Shown here: piece after piece, positions 7,956 to 16,825 of the stretch
Layout of the letters: every line of letters starts with the position of its first letter
Position numbering within the stretch: the stretch's first letter is position 1
Origin: Turicimonas muris
GTDB taxonomy: Bacteria; Pseudomonadota; Gammaproteobacteria; Burkholderiales; Burkholderiaceae_F
Length of the DNA: 64,000 bases
Assembly (NCBI RefSeq): GCF_002221595.1
Contig: NZ_NHMP01000001.1
Span: forward strand, 558,001-622,000
Reading direction: 5' to 3'
Position numbers and translations under genes: made by a program
Notes under the pieces: model-generated
What the model saw: the letters and a program-made list of their open reading frames with translations, nothing else
Database searches by the model: none
What the model was told of the DNA's origin: nothing

Positions 7956-9752
7956 ATGCCAAGTAAAAATAGAACAACAGACAGAGCATGTCTTTGGAAG
8001 CAGCCTATTGTTTCCTTTCTTTTGTTGTTTTTTGTTTGTCCAGTAAACGCCGTTACTGTAGATGCCCAAGTGGTCGATGAGGATAAAAGTATCGTCGAGA
8101 CGATTGCAACGACCTTAGACCATTTGCGGGAAGAAATTTCTCAAGAGTACTTTGAATTACGTTATCTTAGCCGAGAGGAGTTGATTGGGAGGAAGGATAA
8201 TCCGGCTTTCTTTTTTATCACCGATGCTGCTACTTTTGCGTCCTTGATTGACTATGGAGCCTGGGCTGTAGGTGCAATGAAAAATCCTCTTGCTATTGAT
8301 TCCTCCCATACAAGCGGTGCGGCTTTTGTTGCGCGAAAGGAGCGTTCAGACATAACTTCTTTAATGGACATCAAGGACAAAACGATTATAGGAATGTCCC
8401 AAGCAGCCTCTTTAAGCACTCTCATAGGCTTAAAAGAGCTTCAAAGATTGTTTGGATCCTCTTTTAGTCCAAATGATGTTAAATACACTGGCGCACCGGT
8501 TGAAAAAGTTATTCATCAAATAATTGCCGGAAAAGGGGATGTGGGGATAGTTGATGCCTGTCTTCTGGAAAGAATGGAGAAAGATGGTAACATTCCTCAA
8601 GGAGCCTTAAAGGTTATTAGTGCGAAAGACAGTAAAGATCTTAAGTGCAAACATTCAACTGAGTTGTATCCCGGATGGGTTTTAGCGGCTTCAAAGCCGT
8701 CTAATCTATTAACCGCAAAAGAAAGAGACTTAATTCTTCAAGTGACTTCTGCTCTCCAAACCGTCCCCAAGCTTCCGGGCTTAATGGAGTGGACGGAACC
8801 CGCAGATAATTCAGTTGTCATGACTCTGCTAAATGATGTTGAAGAACAAAATAAGGGCAAAGAGCACTGGGAAAATTTTTTGAGAAAGTATTTCCCTTGG
8901 TTTATAGGGTTCCTGGGTTTTCTTGTCCTTATACTTGTCCATAGTTTTTACGTTTCTTGGTTAGTAAGAAAAAGAACCTCCCAATTAACTGCTTCTATGA
9001 AAAAAGCTCATGATTTACAGCAGGAAGTTAATTCGGAGCAAGAAAAAATTTCATCTATGGAACGAGCTGGCATAGCGGCCCAGCTCTCAAGCCTTATTGC
9101 TCATGAACTGCAGCAGCCCTTGAATGCTATTACAAATTTTTCACGCGGTTTGCGTATCAGGGAGGAAAGAGGAAATCTCAGGGAAGATGTGCTCAGAGAG
9201 ACTCTCATTAAAATCACTGAACAAAGCGAGACAGCGGCTAAAATTGTGGGCAAAGTAAGAAACTATGCTAAACAAAGACAAAGTGAACATAAGATTCTGG
9301 GAGTCCTTTCTCAGCTAAAAGCTTCCATACAAAAATTCCAACAAATTAAAGGAAAAGAAATTCCGATTGTGCTTTCGGGTAAAGAAGAGTACCTGGTTGA
9401 AGCCGATGCTATGGAACTGGATTTGGTTTTTTATAACTTGCTAAAAAATGCCTGGGAAGCGTGTAAGGATCAGAATGAACCTCAAATCAATATTAATGTT
9501 TCAGCCTCAGGCCGGAATGTCTTTATTCGCTTTACTGATAACGGTCCTAGAGTAAATCAGGGGCTGGTAGAGTCCATGTTTGTTCCGGGAATTTCTACGA
9601 AATCAGATGGGTTGGGTTTGGGCTTGTCTATATGCAGAGGACTAGCGGAAGCCCATGGCGGAAACCTTAAAGCTTTTCTTGATGAAGAGAATCGTCTCGT
9701 GATGGAGTTAGAACTCCCTAAAATTTCGGAAATCAAAGAGAGAGGAGAATGA
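7956..9752 (+). CDS. TtrS-like sensor histidine kinase with PhnD-type periplasmic binding domain (right module)
   Basis: 598 residues from the ATG at 7956, which gives a clean signal peptide (hydrophobic core IVSFLLLFFVCPVNA). A TTG at 7866 would add 30 residues and is less likely. The periplasmic PhnD-like domain runs to about 305 and includes CKHSTELYPGW near 231. A membrane helix at about 313-336 follows, then a coiled linker, His383 in AHELQQP, the N-box FYNLLKNAWEA and the ATP-binding GLGLGLSI. It is a paralogue of the kinase at 5271-7064, but the two sensor domains are clearly diverged, which suggests different ligands. First gene of the mirror-image operon. Overlaps the regulator by ATGA. 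Confidence 0.86.
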   Translation: MPSKNRTTDRACLWKQPIVSFLLLFFVCPVNAVTVDAQVVDEDKSIVETIATTLDHLREEISQEYFELRYLSREELIGRKDNPAFFFITDAATFASLIDYGAWAVGAMKNPLAIDSSHTSGAAFVARKERSDITSLMDIKDKTIIGMSQAASLSTLIGLKELQRLFGSSFSPNDVKYTGAPVEKVIHQIIAGKGDVGIVDACLLERMEKDGNIPQGALKVISAKDSKDLKCKHSTELYPGWVLAASKPSNLLTAKERDLILQVTSALQTVPKLPGLMEWTEPADNSVVMTLLNDVEEQNKGKEHWENFLRKYFPWFIGFLGFLVLILVHSFYVSWLVRKRTSQLTASMKKAHDLQQEVNSEQEKISSMERAGIAAQLSSLIAHELQQPLNAITNFSRGLRIREERGNLREDVLRETLIKITEQSETAAKIVGKVRNYAKQRQSEHKILGVLSQLKASIQKFQQIKGKEIPIVLSGKEEYLVEADAMELDLVFYNLLKNAWEACKDQNEPQININVSASGRNVFIRFTDNGPRVNQGLVESMFVPGISTKSDGLGLGLSICRGLAEAHGGNLKAFLDEENRLVMELELPKISEIKERGE

Positions 9753-10369
9753 CCTTGGGAGAATGTATATACATCGTCGATGATAATGAGATGACCTCAC
9801 AATCCTTGGCTTTCTTTTGCGAATCTTTGGGATATGAAACCAAAGTTTGGAATGATCCTGAAGAATTCTTAGAGACGTACCCGACTTTGGATAAGATAGG
9901 CTGCATTGTTTTAGACGTACGCATGCCTAAAAAAAACGGGTTGGAAGTATTTGCGGAGTTAAAGGAACAAAAAAATAAATTGCCAGTGATTTTTCTTACC
10001 GGCCATGGAGAGGTTCGGATGGCGGTTCATGCATTGAAAGACGGAGCGTTTGATTTCTTATTAAAGTCGCCGGAAGAAAAAGAGTTGATTGACGTTATCG
10101 AAAGAGCTTTGCGCCTGTCTTCGGATTTAAAGTTCAAAGACGACCAAATGGCCTACGATCAAAAGCGGTTTGATTCGTTAACCGAAAGAGAAAAAGATGT
10201 CGTGGTACTCGTCGGTAAAGGAATGATGAATAAGAATATTGCCGATGTTCTTCAAATATCTGAAAAGACAGTTCAGCAGCACAGAGGGTCGGCTTGCCGA
10301 AAGTTAAACCTGATAAATGCTGTTGAGATAGCTGATTTTTTAAGGAAATTAAAAGGAAATCAACGATGA
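9749..10369 (+). CDS. FixJ/TtrR-type response regulator (right module)
   Basis: 206 residues. Receiver domain with IVDDNE at the N-terminus, the phospho-acceptor Asp56 in CIVLDVRMP, FLTGHGEV, and Lys in FLLKSPEE. The LuxR-type helix-turn-helix starts at LTEREKDV, with the recognition region SEKTVQQHRGSA. The start overlaps the kinase stop and follows a GAGAGGAG site. The stop overlaps the start of flavoprotein A, exactly as in the left module. The recognition helix differs from the left regulator (SEKTVQQHR against SENSVKKYR), so the two may bind different operators. Confidence 0.9.
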   Translation: MTLGECIYIVDDNEMTSQSLAFFCESLGYETKVWNDPEEFLETYPTLDKIGCIVLDVRMPKKNGLEVFAELKEQKNKLPVIFLTGHGEVRMAVHALKDGAFDFLLKSPEEKELIDVIERALRLSSDLKFKDDQMAYDQKRFDSLTEREKDVVVLVGKGMMNKNIADVLQISEKTVQQHRGSACRKLNLINAVEIADFLRKLKGNQR

Positions 10370-11811
10370 TGTTTTCCAGAAAGGATTTTCTTAAGAGACT
10401 GCTTCTTTTGATCGCTTTTCCCTTGTTTAGCTCTGTGGCTAAGGCCGAAAATCAACCAAACCCTCGGGAAGAAGATTTTGACGTCATCGTTATTGGGTCG
10501 GGAGCTGCTGGTTTGACTGCGGCTATTTTTGCGGCAAAGAAAGGAGCCCGAGTCGCAGTTCTAGAAAAAATGGCCGTAATAGGAGGAAATACTTTAATCT
10601 CCAGCGGAATTTTGAATGCTCCTGATCCCCAGCGTCAAAAGAAGCAAGGGATATCGGATTCGGAAGAGCTGTTTTATGAACAGTCTCTCCAAGCGGGTCA
10701 AAATAAATCAGATCCCGAACTATTAAAGACTCTTGTTCAGAATGCCAAGCCGACGCTTGATTGGCTGGAAAGCATAGGCGTTAAATTTAAAAAGAGAGTT
10801 TTTCAGGTTTACGGCGGCCTTTGGCCAAGGAGTCACTATCCCTCTATTTCTCACGGAAGAGGATACGTTGCTGCTCTTTCTGAAGAATGTCGGAAACTAA
10901 ACATTCCTATCATTACTAATGCACAAGTGACGGAGATAGTAAAGGACGGCGACAAAGTGGTAGGTGTAAAAACGCTCCACAAAGGAAAAGAAGAGACATT
11001 CTTTGCAAAGAAGGCCGTAATTATTGCAAGCGGAGGTTTTACTGCCAATCTTGAGATGTGTTCTGCATTAGATCCGAGATTGGCGGGCATGAAATACACA
11101 GGAAGTCCGAGTGCAACGGGAGAAATGCTGAAAATCGCTCAGCAAGCTGGGGCTAAGTTAGCCGGACTTGAGGATATCCAATGTAATTTAGGGCCCGACA
11201 TCGGATACGTACATCGGTCTGGTTTTCATTTGGACGTTACCAGACATATTCTCGTCAACAACCAGGGTGAACGCTTCGTGGCGGAGGATGATACTCGAGA
11301 TCACATAAGAGATGCGGTACTCAGTCAACCCGATAAGGTGGTCTTTTCCGTAGTGGATAAGGAAGGTTTTCAAAACTTAAGTTCTTTATTTCAACAGGCA
11401 GGTATCTTGGGCGAAAGAGAAGGTGAGCATTTTTCTGCTGGCACTCTTGAGGAATTAGCACAAAAAATGAAAGTGCCGGTTGATAATCTTTTGAAGTCAG
11501 TTCGCCTTTACAACGAAGCTGTTGATACTAAAAAGGATAGCTTTGGGAGAGAGAGCTGGATGCTGGTACAAAAGATTCAGAATCCTCCTTTTTATGCTGC
11601 TCGGGTGAAGATGGCAGTTCACTACACCATGGGAGGAATAGCTATCAATCCACAGGCCCAAGTGTTAGATACTTCTAATCATCCGATCCCAGGACTGTAT
11701 GCGGCAGGAGAGGTAACCACCGGAGTGCATGGGACCAACAGAGTTGGAGGAAACGGGCTGCTCGATGCTTTCGTATTTGGAAGAATTGCCGGTGAAATGG
11801 CTGCACGATAA
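10366..11811 (+). CDS. Exported FAD-dependent reductase (flavoprotein A, right module)
   Basis: 481 residues with an N-terminal export signal (SRKDFLKRLLLLIAFPL, cut near AKA-ENQP). The twin-arginine pair reads RK, so Sec export is possible. FAD motif GSGAAG near residue 46. Conserved HYTMGG and GVHGTNRVGGNG hold the catalytic His and Arg of the family, and DDTRDHIRDAV the Arg of the proton pathway. The position of QxHPT reads QCNLGPDIG. The start is coupled to the response regulator. Role inferred: periplasmic reductase of an unknown organic acceptor sensed by the adjacent kinase. Confidence 0.83.
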   Translation: MMFSRKDFLKRLLLLIAFPLFSSVAKAENQPNPREEDFDVIVIGSGAAGLTAAIFAAKKGARVAVLEKMAVIGGNTLISSGILNAPDPQRQKKQGISDSEELFYEQSLQAGQNKSDPELLKTLVQNAKPTLDWLESIGVKFKKRVFQVYGGLWPRSHYPSISHGRGYVAALSEECRKLNIPIITNAQVTEIVKDGDKVVGVKTLHKGKEETFFAKKAVIIASGGFTANLEMCSALDPRLAGMKYTGSPSATGEMLKIAQQAGAKLAGLEDIQCNLGPDIGYVHRSGFHLDVTRHILVNNQGERFVAEDDTRDHIRDAVLSQPDKVVFSVVDKEGFQNLSSLFQQAGILGEREGEHFSAGTLEELAQKMKVPVDNLLKSVRLYNEAVDTKKDSFGRESWMLVQKIQNPPFYAARVKMAVHYTMGGIAINPQAQVLDTSNHPIPGLYAAGEVTTGVHGTNRVGGNGLLDAFVFGRIAGEMAAR

Positions 11812-11906
11812 TAACCATCCGATATTCATCTGATATGGAGGGAAACCCGCTCTAGTTATCATTTTCATAACAAGTCCGTTTTATGAACCTCAAAAAAGGA
11901 GATGTT

Positions 11907-13394
11907 ATGAGTAAGTTAACTCTTTCAAGACGCGGTTTGCTTTCTGCTGGTGTAGTGCTTTCCGTTTCTCCGATTGTTTCCGGTGCAAATGCGCAAGAAA
12001 AGAAAACAGGTCTGGTGCCTGAAAAGTGGGATTTGACAACCGAGGTTTTGGTTGTTGGTTCAGGTGGTGCCGGATTAGCTTCTGCAGTCTCTGCTGCTGA
12101 AGCTGGGGCCAAAGTAACAGTCATAGAAAAATTAGCCTTTGTTGGCGGTAATACTATGATTTCCAGCGGTTACTTTAATGCTGTTGACCCGGAACGCCAG
12201 AAGAAACAAGGCATTGAAGATAGCATTGAAAAGCATATTCAGCAGACTTTGGCTGGCGGCGATGGAAGGGCGGATCCCGAATTAGTGAGAATTCTCTGTA
12301 CCAATGCACTTGGAACATTGCATTGGCTCGAAGGAATGGGACTTAAATTCCGTCCAGACGTGATGCAAGTTTATGGGGCACTTTGGCCGCGCTCACATTT
12401 GGCAACTGAACCTAAAGGAACTGGCTTTATTCGCGTTCTCTCTGATAAGTGCAAAGCTCTTGGCGTTGACATTCTCACCGGAACAAAATTAGAAAAGATC
12501 ATCCGTGAAAACTTTGATGAAGGCAGAGCTCTGGGGGTTCTTGCAATAAGAAATGGTAAACCTTTCTACATCAGAGCAACTAAAGGTATTGTATTGGCAG
12601 CTGGCGGATTTGCAGCAAATCCAAAACTTCGTGCATTGCATGATCCACGCATGTTAACGTTGACTACAACTAATAATAGTGCCTGTTCAACCGGAGAAGT
12701 GATGCTGGCCGCTAACGAGGCTGGAGCCTATCTCCTTGGCTTGGACTACATCCAGTGCAACCCTGGCTGCCCTCCGGGACATACTTCCCGGCAGGCTCTC
12801 CATCTTGACGTGGCTCGCTATATTTTCGTGGATAAGAGAGGTAAGAGATTTGTCTCCGAAGATGCCCGCAGAGATGTCCTTCGAGATGCCATTCTTAATC
12901 TTCCGGAAAAATTCGGCTATGCCATTGTCGATAGTGACGGATTTAATAGCTACAACCAAATTGTTCGTGATGATGCAATGAAAGGCCTGAAGACAGGAGA
13001 TGCTTTCACCGCTGATACTTTGGATGAACTGGCTAAGAAAATGGATGTTCCTGCAGATCAGCTCAAGAAGACAGTGGCTGAATACAATGCCATGGTGGAT
13101 AAGCAGAAGGATCCTGACTTCGGAAAAGCTCCTAGAAATTTGACGCATAAGATTGGAAAGGCTCCTTATTGGGCAGCATTGTCCAGTATGGCGGTTCACC
13201 ATACTATGGGCGGTGTGAGAATCGATCCGGAAACTAGAGTGCTTGATAGACAAGGCAACGTAATTCCTGGTCTTTATGCCGCCGGAGAAATTACAGGTGG
13301 TATTCACGGAACCAATCGTCTTGGCGGAAATGCTATCGCTGATATCTTTACTTTCGGAAGAATTGCGGGAAATTCCGCGGCAAAACAAAAGTAA
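11907..13394 (+). CDS. Exported FAD-dependent reductase (flavoprotein B, right module)
   Basis: 495 residues. The ATG at 11907 follows AAAGGAG, and the protein then starts with a Tat signal (SRRGLLSAGVVLSVSP, cut near ANA-QEKK). An ATG 24 bases upstream lacks a site. FAD motif GSGGAG near residue 50. Motifs GGDGRADPEL, QCNPGCPPG, DARRDVLRDAI, HHTMGG and GIHGTNRLGGNA. It is closest in the window to the left module's protein B, with the same QCNPGCPPG pocket segment, so the two B proteins may act on related substrates. A terminator follows directly. Confidence 0.85.
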   Translation: MSKLTLSRRGLLSAGVVLSVSPIVSGANAQEKKTGLVPEKWDLTTEVLVVGSGGAGLASAVSAAEAGAKVTVIEKLAFVGGNTMISSGYFNAVDPERQKKQGIEDSIEKHIQQTLAGGDGRADPELVRILCTNALGTLHWLEGMGLKFRPDVMQVYGALWPRSHLATEPKGTGFIRVLSDKCKALGVDILTGTKLEKIIRENFDEGRALGVLAIRNGKPFYIRATKGIVLAAGGFAANPKLRALHDPRMLTLTTTNNSACSTGEVMLAANEAGAYLLGLDYIQCNPGCPPGHTSRQALHLDVARYIFVDKRGKRFVSEDARRDVLRDAILNLPEKFGYAIVDSDGFNSYNQIVRDDAMKGLKTGDAFTADTLDELAKKMDVPADQLKKTVAEYNAMVDKQKDPDFGKAPRNLTHKIGKAPYWAALSSMAVHHTMGGVRIDPETRVLDRQGNVIPGLYAAGEITGGIHGTNRLGGNAIADIFTFGRIAGNSAAKQK

Positions 13395-13416
13395 TTAATT
13401 TTTAAGTAGAAATATA

Positions 13417-13449
13417 GGGTTGCCCAGCAGTGGACAGCCCTTCTTTTTT
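13417..13449 (+). terminator. Rho-independent terminator of the right sensor-reductase operon
   Basis: Stem GGGTTG / CAGCCC (one G-U pair) with inner CC/GG pairs, followed by TTCTTTTTT. Confidence 0.75.
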
Positions 13450-13543
13450 GAAGACCATAATCTTTTACAGTGCCAGCTTTATTTCTGCTGTCAGGTTGTA
13501 ATCTATGTGTGGAGCAACGCTGATTGTTCCTCTCAATATTTCT

Positions 13544-13572
13544 TTGTACGCTTTACCCCGTACTTTTATAAT
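13544..13572 (+). promoter_or_regulatory. Sigma-70-type promoter of the AAA-ATPase gene
   Basis: TTGTAC, 17-base spacer, then perfect TATAAT at 13567-13572. The start codon follows 24 bases later, leaving a short leader. Confidence 0.7.
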
Positions 13573-13596
13573 AGGAGTGAAACGTAAGGAACCTCC

Positions 13597-14784
13597 ATGA
13601 AAACTAACCTGATGAAACGCTTGCCTCTTGGCACATCCTCATTTGCGAAGTTAAGAGGGGTAGGACAGATCTATGTTGACAAAACCGATAAGGTTTATGA
13701 TTTGGCAAGCCAGGTTGGAAATTTTTTCCTTGCTCGGCCGAGACGATTTGGCAAGTCCTTATTAATTTCTACGTTCGAATCCTTATTCAAGTACGGGCTG
13801 AGAGACTTCGAAGGTTTAAAAATTTCGAAGCTTTGGAAGGATGAAAAGAAATATCAGGTCGTCCGGTTGGATTTTTCAGAAATAAAAAACTTTTCCTCAA
13901 TTCAAAAGTTTAATGCTGAGTTGGATTCTCTCTTAATAGGCAATTTCTCATCAGTTGGATTTTCTTACACGGAAAGTAAAACTATTCTTTGTTCTACTCA
14001 AATTTCGACTTGGTTGAAGACTCTACCGAGCTGTTCTCTTGTACTGTTAATAGATGAATATGATGCGCCGTTGTCAGCGTGTTTGGATGAGCCTAAGCTG
14101 TTTGAGAAGGTGCGGCAAAAACTTTCTGAGTTCTATTCGGTTATCAAGGCTAACGATGCGGCTTTCAGGTTCTTATTTATAACCGGCTTAACCACTTTCA
14201 ATAAGATGACTGTATTTTCCGATCTGAATAACTTATCGGACATTTCGCTGTCACCGGTGTTTGGTTCCTTGCTAGGTTATACACATGAAGAGGTGCAAGA
14301 CTATTTTTCTGAGTATCTGTCATGTGCGTCTAAAAAGCTTGGAATTGAGAAAGAAAAGCTTTTTAAAGAATTGACGGAGCACTACGATGGCTTTTGTTTT
14401 GAGGAAACGGCAAAACAAAAAGTATTTGCTCCATGGTCATTACTGCATTTTTTCTTTGCTCCGGAACGAGGTTTGAAGGATTATTGGTTAGAAGGTCTCG
14501 GTAAACCAACCGTTATAGTTAAATTTCTAAACTCTCACGCACTTAGACGGGCCGAGGATTATGACGGTGGAAAATCTATTGCTTTAAGTACCTTGAGCGA
14601 ACCTTCGGATATTGAGAATTTGTCGGATGTTGAGCTTCTAACACAAACAGGATATCTGACGCTGAAAAGAATACAAGGAACTACTGTCTATGTCGGCTAT
14701 CCGAACCTTGAAGTAAGAGCAGCGGTGGCTCAGCTCTATCAAGAACAAACGTTAAAAGAAAAGCTGGTAGATGGCACAAGATAG
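13597..14784 (+). CDS. AAA-ATPase-like protein (PF09820 type), lacking its C-terminal nuclease domain
   Basis: 395 residues. The N-terminus LPLGTSSFAKLRGVGQIYVD and the Walker A variant RPRRFGKSLLIST are hallmarks of the AAA-ATPase-like family that usually ends in a PD-(D/E)XK domain. LLIDEYDAPLS is the Walker B segment, and LFITGLTTFNK follows. The frame stops just after GYPNLEVR, the point where the family normally continues for another 130 or so residues into the nuclease domain. The function of the family is not settled; selfish or defence roles have been suggested. Probably a truncated, possibly non-functional copy. A short 48-residue frame (14771-14917) overlaps its end and looks like debris. 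Confidence 0.75.
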   Translation: MKTNLMKRLPLGTSSFAKLRGVGQIYVDKTDKVYDLASQVGNFFLARPRRFGKSLLISTFESLFKYGLRDFEGLKISKLWKDEKKYQVVRLDFSEIKNFSSIQKFNAELDSLLIGNFSSVGFSYTESKTILCSTQISTWLKTLPSCSLVLLIDEYDAPLSACLDEPKLFEKVRQKLSEFYSVIKANDAAFRFLFITGLTTFNKMTVFSDLNNLSDISLSPVFGSLLGYTHEEVQDYFSEYLSCASKKLGIEKEKLFKELTEHYDGFCFEETAKQKVFAPWSLLHFFFAPERGLKDYWLEGLGKPTVIVKFLNSHALRRAEDYDGGKSIALSTLSEPSDIENLSDVELLTQTGYLTLKRIQGTTVYVGYPNLEVRAAVAQLYQEQTLKEKLVDGTR

Positions 14785-14918
14785 TACACAGTTATCTTTT
14801 CCAGAAAAATTTTTTGCGCATCCAATCATTGGCCCTCTGATAAGGCTCGGTTTCCTCAAAGATCTTGTCCATCACGTACAAGACAATTATGAAGTGAAGA
14901 TAGGTCTTACAAATTAGA

Positions 14919-15095
14919 TCTCTTGGAGAAGGTGTTTCTGAAACAAAAATTGATTTTGGGTACGGTTACCGTATTTATTACACTATACGCATGAATGTGG
15001 TTGTTATTCTTTTGTGCGGAGGCAACAAAAAACTCAACAAAGAGATATTGATATGGCAAAGAACCTTGGAAAATCTTCCTGAGGAATTTGACTAA
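14919..15095 (+). pseudogene. Remnant of a HigB/RelE-type addiction toxin
   Basis: In frame from 14919 the translation includes GEGVSETKIDFGYGYRIYYT and then VVVILLCGGNKK. This is the C-terminal half of the HigB-like (COG3657-type) toxin family. After GGNKK the matching sequence QQRDIDMAKNLGKSS continues in another frame, with its stop at 15080-15082, so there is a one-base frameshift. The N-terminal half of the toxin is missing. The HigA-like partner starts 13 bases downstream. Confidence 0.7.
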
Positions 15096-15107
15096 GGAGC
15101 AACAATA

Positions 15108-15404
15108 ATGACAACTAAACTTGGTAAAGAGCTCTATATTCAAGATTACCTTATCAATCGAGAAACGGATCTAGGTGCCTTTTACATGGCTTGTATTCAA
15201 GAAGATCCCGGTGATGGCTCTCTGGTAGGAAGATGCCTTTATGAGCTGGTTAAAGCCAAAGGTATGACAGTTCTCGCCAAAGAAACAGGCTTGATTCGCC
15301 AATGCCTTTACAAGCCTTTGAGACCTGATGGTCGTCTCACATTTGAGACTATTTTTCGAATTAGCAGAGCATTGCAGGTTAAACCGCCAATTGCGACGAA
15401 ATAA
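15108..15404 (+). CDS. HigA-like antitoxin (putative addiction module antidote), orphaned
   Basis: 98 residues, start preceded by AAGGAGC. The sequence follows the COG3636-type antidote family: an N-terminal segment ending DLGAFYMACIQE, then a helix-turn-helix region (GMTVLAKETGLIRQCLYKPL) and RLTFETIFRISRAL at the end. The typical partner is the toxin whose remnant lies directly upstream in the same direction. With the toxin dead, the antitoxin may persist as a DNA-binding relic. Reads as an intact ORF. Confidence 0.8.
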   Translation: MTTKLGKELYIQDYLINRETDLGAFYMACIQEDPGDGSLVGRCLYELVKAKGMTVLAKETGLIRQCLYKPLRPDGRLTFETIFRISRALQVKPPIATK

Positions 15405-15430
15405 ATTAATTTTTTCTCCTAAGAAAAAGA

Positions 15431-15510
15431 GAAGCTCTACGAGCCGGAGACGTGACAGGTCATCTTGCTTACCAAAGATAGGGAGAAGAAGCTAATAGAA
15501 GCGGAATTCC
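15431..15510 (+). pseudogene. Remnant of the 3' end of a flavoprotein gene
   Basis: EALRAGDVTGHLAYQ in one frame matches the C-terminal AAGDVTGHLAYQSG of the flavoprotein at 16826-18298, followed after an internal deletion by GGAGAAGAAGCTAA (compare the end GEEAAKN). It shows that another copy of this flavoprotein type once stood here. A further 45-codon open stretch ending at 15623 (containing LELKRMAAVFSVEKREF) is not recognised. Confidence 0.55.
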
Positions 15511-15647
15511 AAATGGTGGAACGAGGTTACGGCTCATCCGAAGACCGTCTTGAATTGAAACGAATGGCAGCAGTATTTTCTGTAGAAAAACGAGAATTCG
15601 TTAAATGGTCGGAAGTGGTATAGACCTATGGAGTCTGCGAAAATAGT

Positions 15648-16721
15648 TTAAGAAATATCTTGATACAGATCAAAGGAATAGGCTTCCCTAGGGACAGATA
15701 GTTCCCGATAAATGCTTGTCCATCTTCTCCTAGCTTCTCCTGCTTCATTGGCTTTGAACCATTTGATGAATGTTTGAAGTTCTGGCCACTCTGAATTGTC
15801 TTTGCGGGAGACCAAGTTTCGAATCCACGGTTTTCTTCTCCAACCTTTTAAAACGGGAACGAGTTCTCCTGAGAGAAGTTCCTTTTCAATGAAACTGAGA
15901 GGTAAATCCACTGCGATTCCGGTACCGGTTTTGGCGCCAATATATCCATTTTGATCTCCTACGTAGACTTTTTCTATCTTCCCGGGACTATTGACTTTGT
16001 TAAGGCTTAGAATTTTGCCGTTATTTAATTGTTCATACCAGTGACCCGAAAACAAGTCGTATGTTTGATTCTTGAAGTAGAGAGCTTCTGCCTCGGGATA
16101 AAACTCTTTTCTTTTTAGTAATAACGTATGCCCTTCTTCTTTTAAGTCCGTGACTTTTTTGGGCTCACCTCTTTTGGCAAGGTACTCTGGGGAAGCAACC
16201 AATAGGTTAAGGCAAGCTCCAATAGTGCGTACTTCAAGATTGTCCTCTTCCGGAATGTAGGGAACGATAGCTACATCAACTTCTCCGGTAAGGACAGCTT
16301 TATGGGCCCGATCAGGGATTACCTCGACTTTAATATCAGGGTAGAGAAGAGAGAATTCTTCTATTTGAGCAAGAATAGGATGACTGAGGGAGCTTGTGGT
16401 CAGGCTGAATCGAATAGTCCTTTTTTCCGTCTTTTGTGCTTGTTCAGCAGAGGCATACAGCTCATCCGTAAGTCTAATAATCCTTCTAATCAGCGGTAGG
16501 TGACTGACTGTAAAGTAAGAGAGCTGAACTGGTTTTTTACTTCTATTAAGTAGGGCCACCCCTAACTCTTTTTCTAAACCGGAAAGAAGTCTGGATACAG
16601 TAGTGGGCTCGCAGTCGTTTTCAATGCAGGCATTGGTCAAAGAACCGGTGCGAGCAATACTTTCTAATATTTTGAGCAGGAAAAGATTGTGTTTGTAGGA
16701 AGTCTTTTGCTGGATTTTCAT
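15648..16721 (-). CDS. LysR-family transcriptional regulator
   Basis: 357 residues from the ATG at 16721. An ATG at 16757 would add 12 residues, and neither has a good ribosome site. N-terminal helix-turn-helix: FLLKILESIARTGSLTNACIENDCEPTTVSRLLSGLEKELGVALLNR. A periplasmic-binding-protein-like effector domain follows (VEVIPDRAHKAVLTGEVDVAIVP and further). Longer than the usual 300 residues because of a C-terminal extension past the effector domain. Divergent from the flavoprotein at 16826, with about 100 bp between the starts, so it probably controls that gene in response to its substrate. Confidence 0.88.
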   Translation of the reverse strand: MKIQQKTSYKHNLFLLKILESIARTGSLTNACIENDCEPTTVSRLLSGLEKELGVALLNRSKKPVQLSYFTVSHLPLIRRIIRLTDELYASAEQAQKTEKRTIRFSLTTSSLSHPILAQIEEFSLLYPDIKVEVIPDRAHKAVLTGEVDVAIVPYIPEEDNLEVRTIGACLNLLVASPEYLAKRGEPKKVTDLKEEGHTLLLKRKEFYPEAEALYFKNQTYDLFSGHWYEQLNNGKILSLNKVNSPGKIEKVYVGDQNGYIGAKTGTGIAVDLPLSFIEKELLSGELVPVLKGWRRKPWIRNLVSRKDNSEWPELQTFIKWFKANEAGEARRRWTSIYRELSVPREAYSFDLYQDIS

Positions 16722-16825
16722 CTTTTCTAACCTGTAAATCTGCAGGATAAGCTGCATTCATCTTGTTGTTTCGTTAATCCTAGCAGACTATTCTGGAATT
16801 CAATTTACCAAAGGAGACAAAAGCT

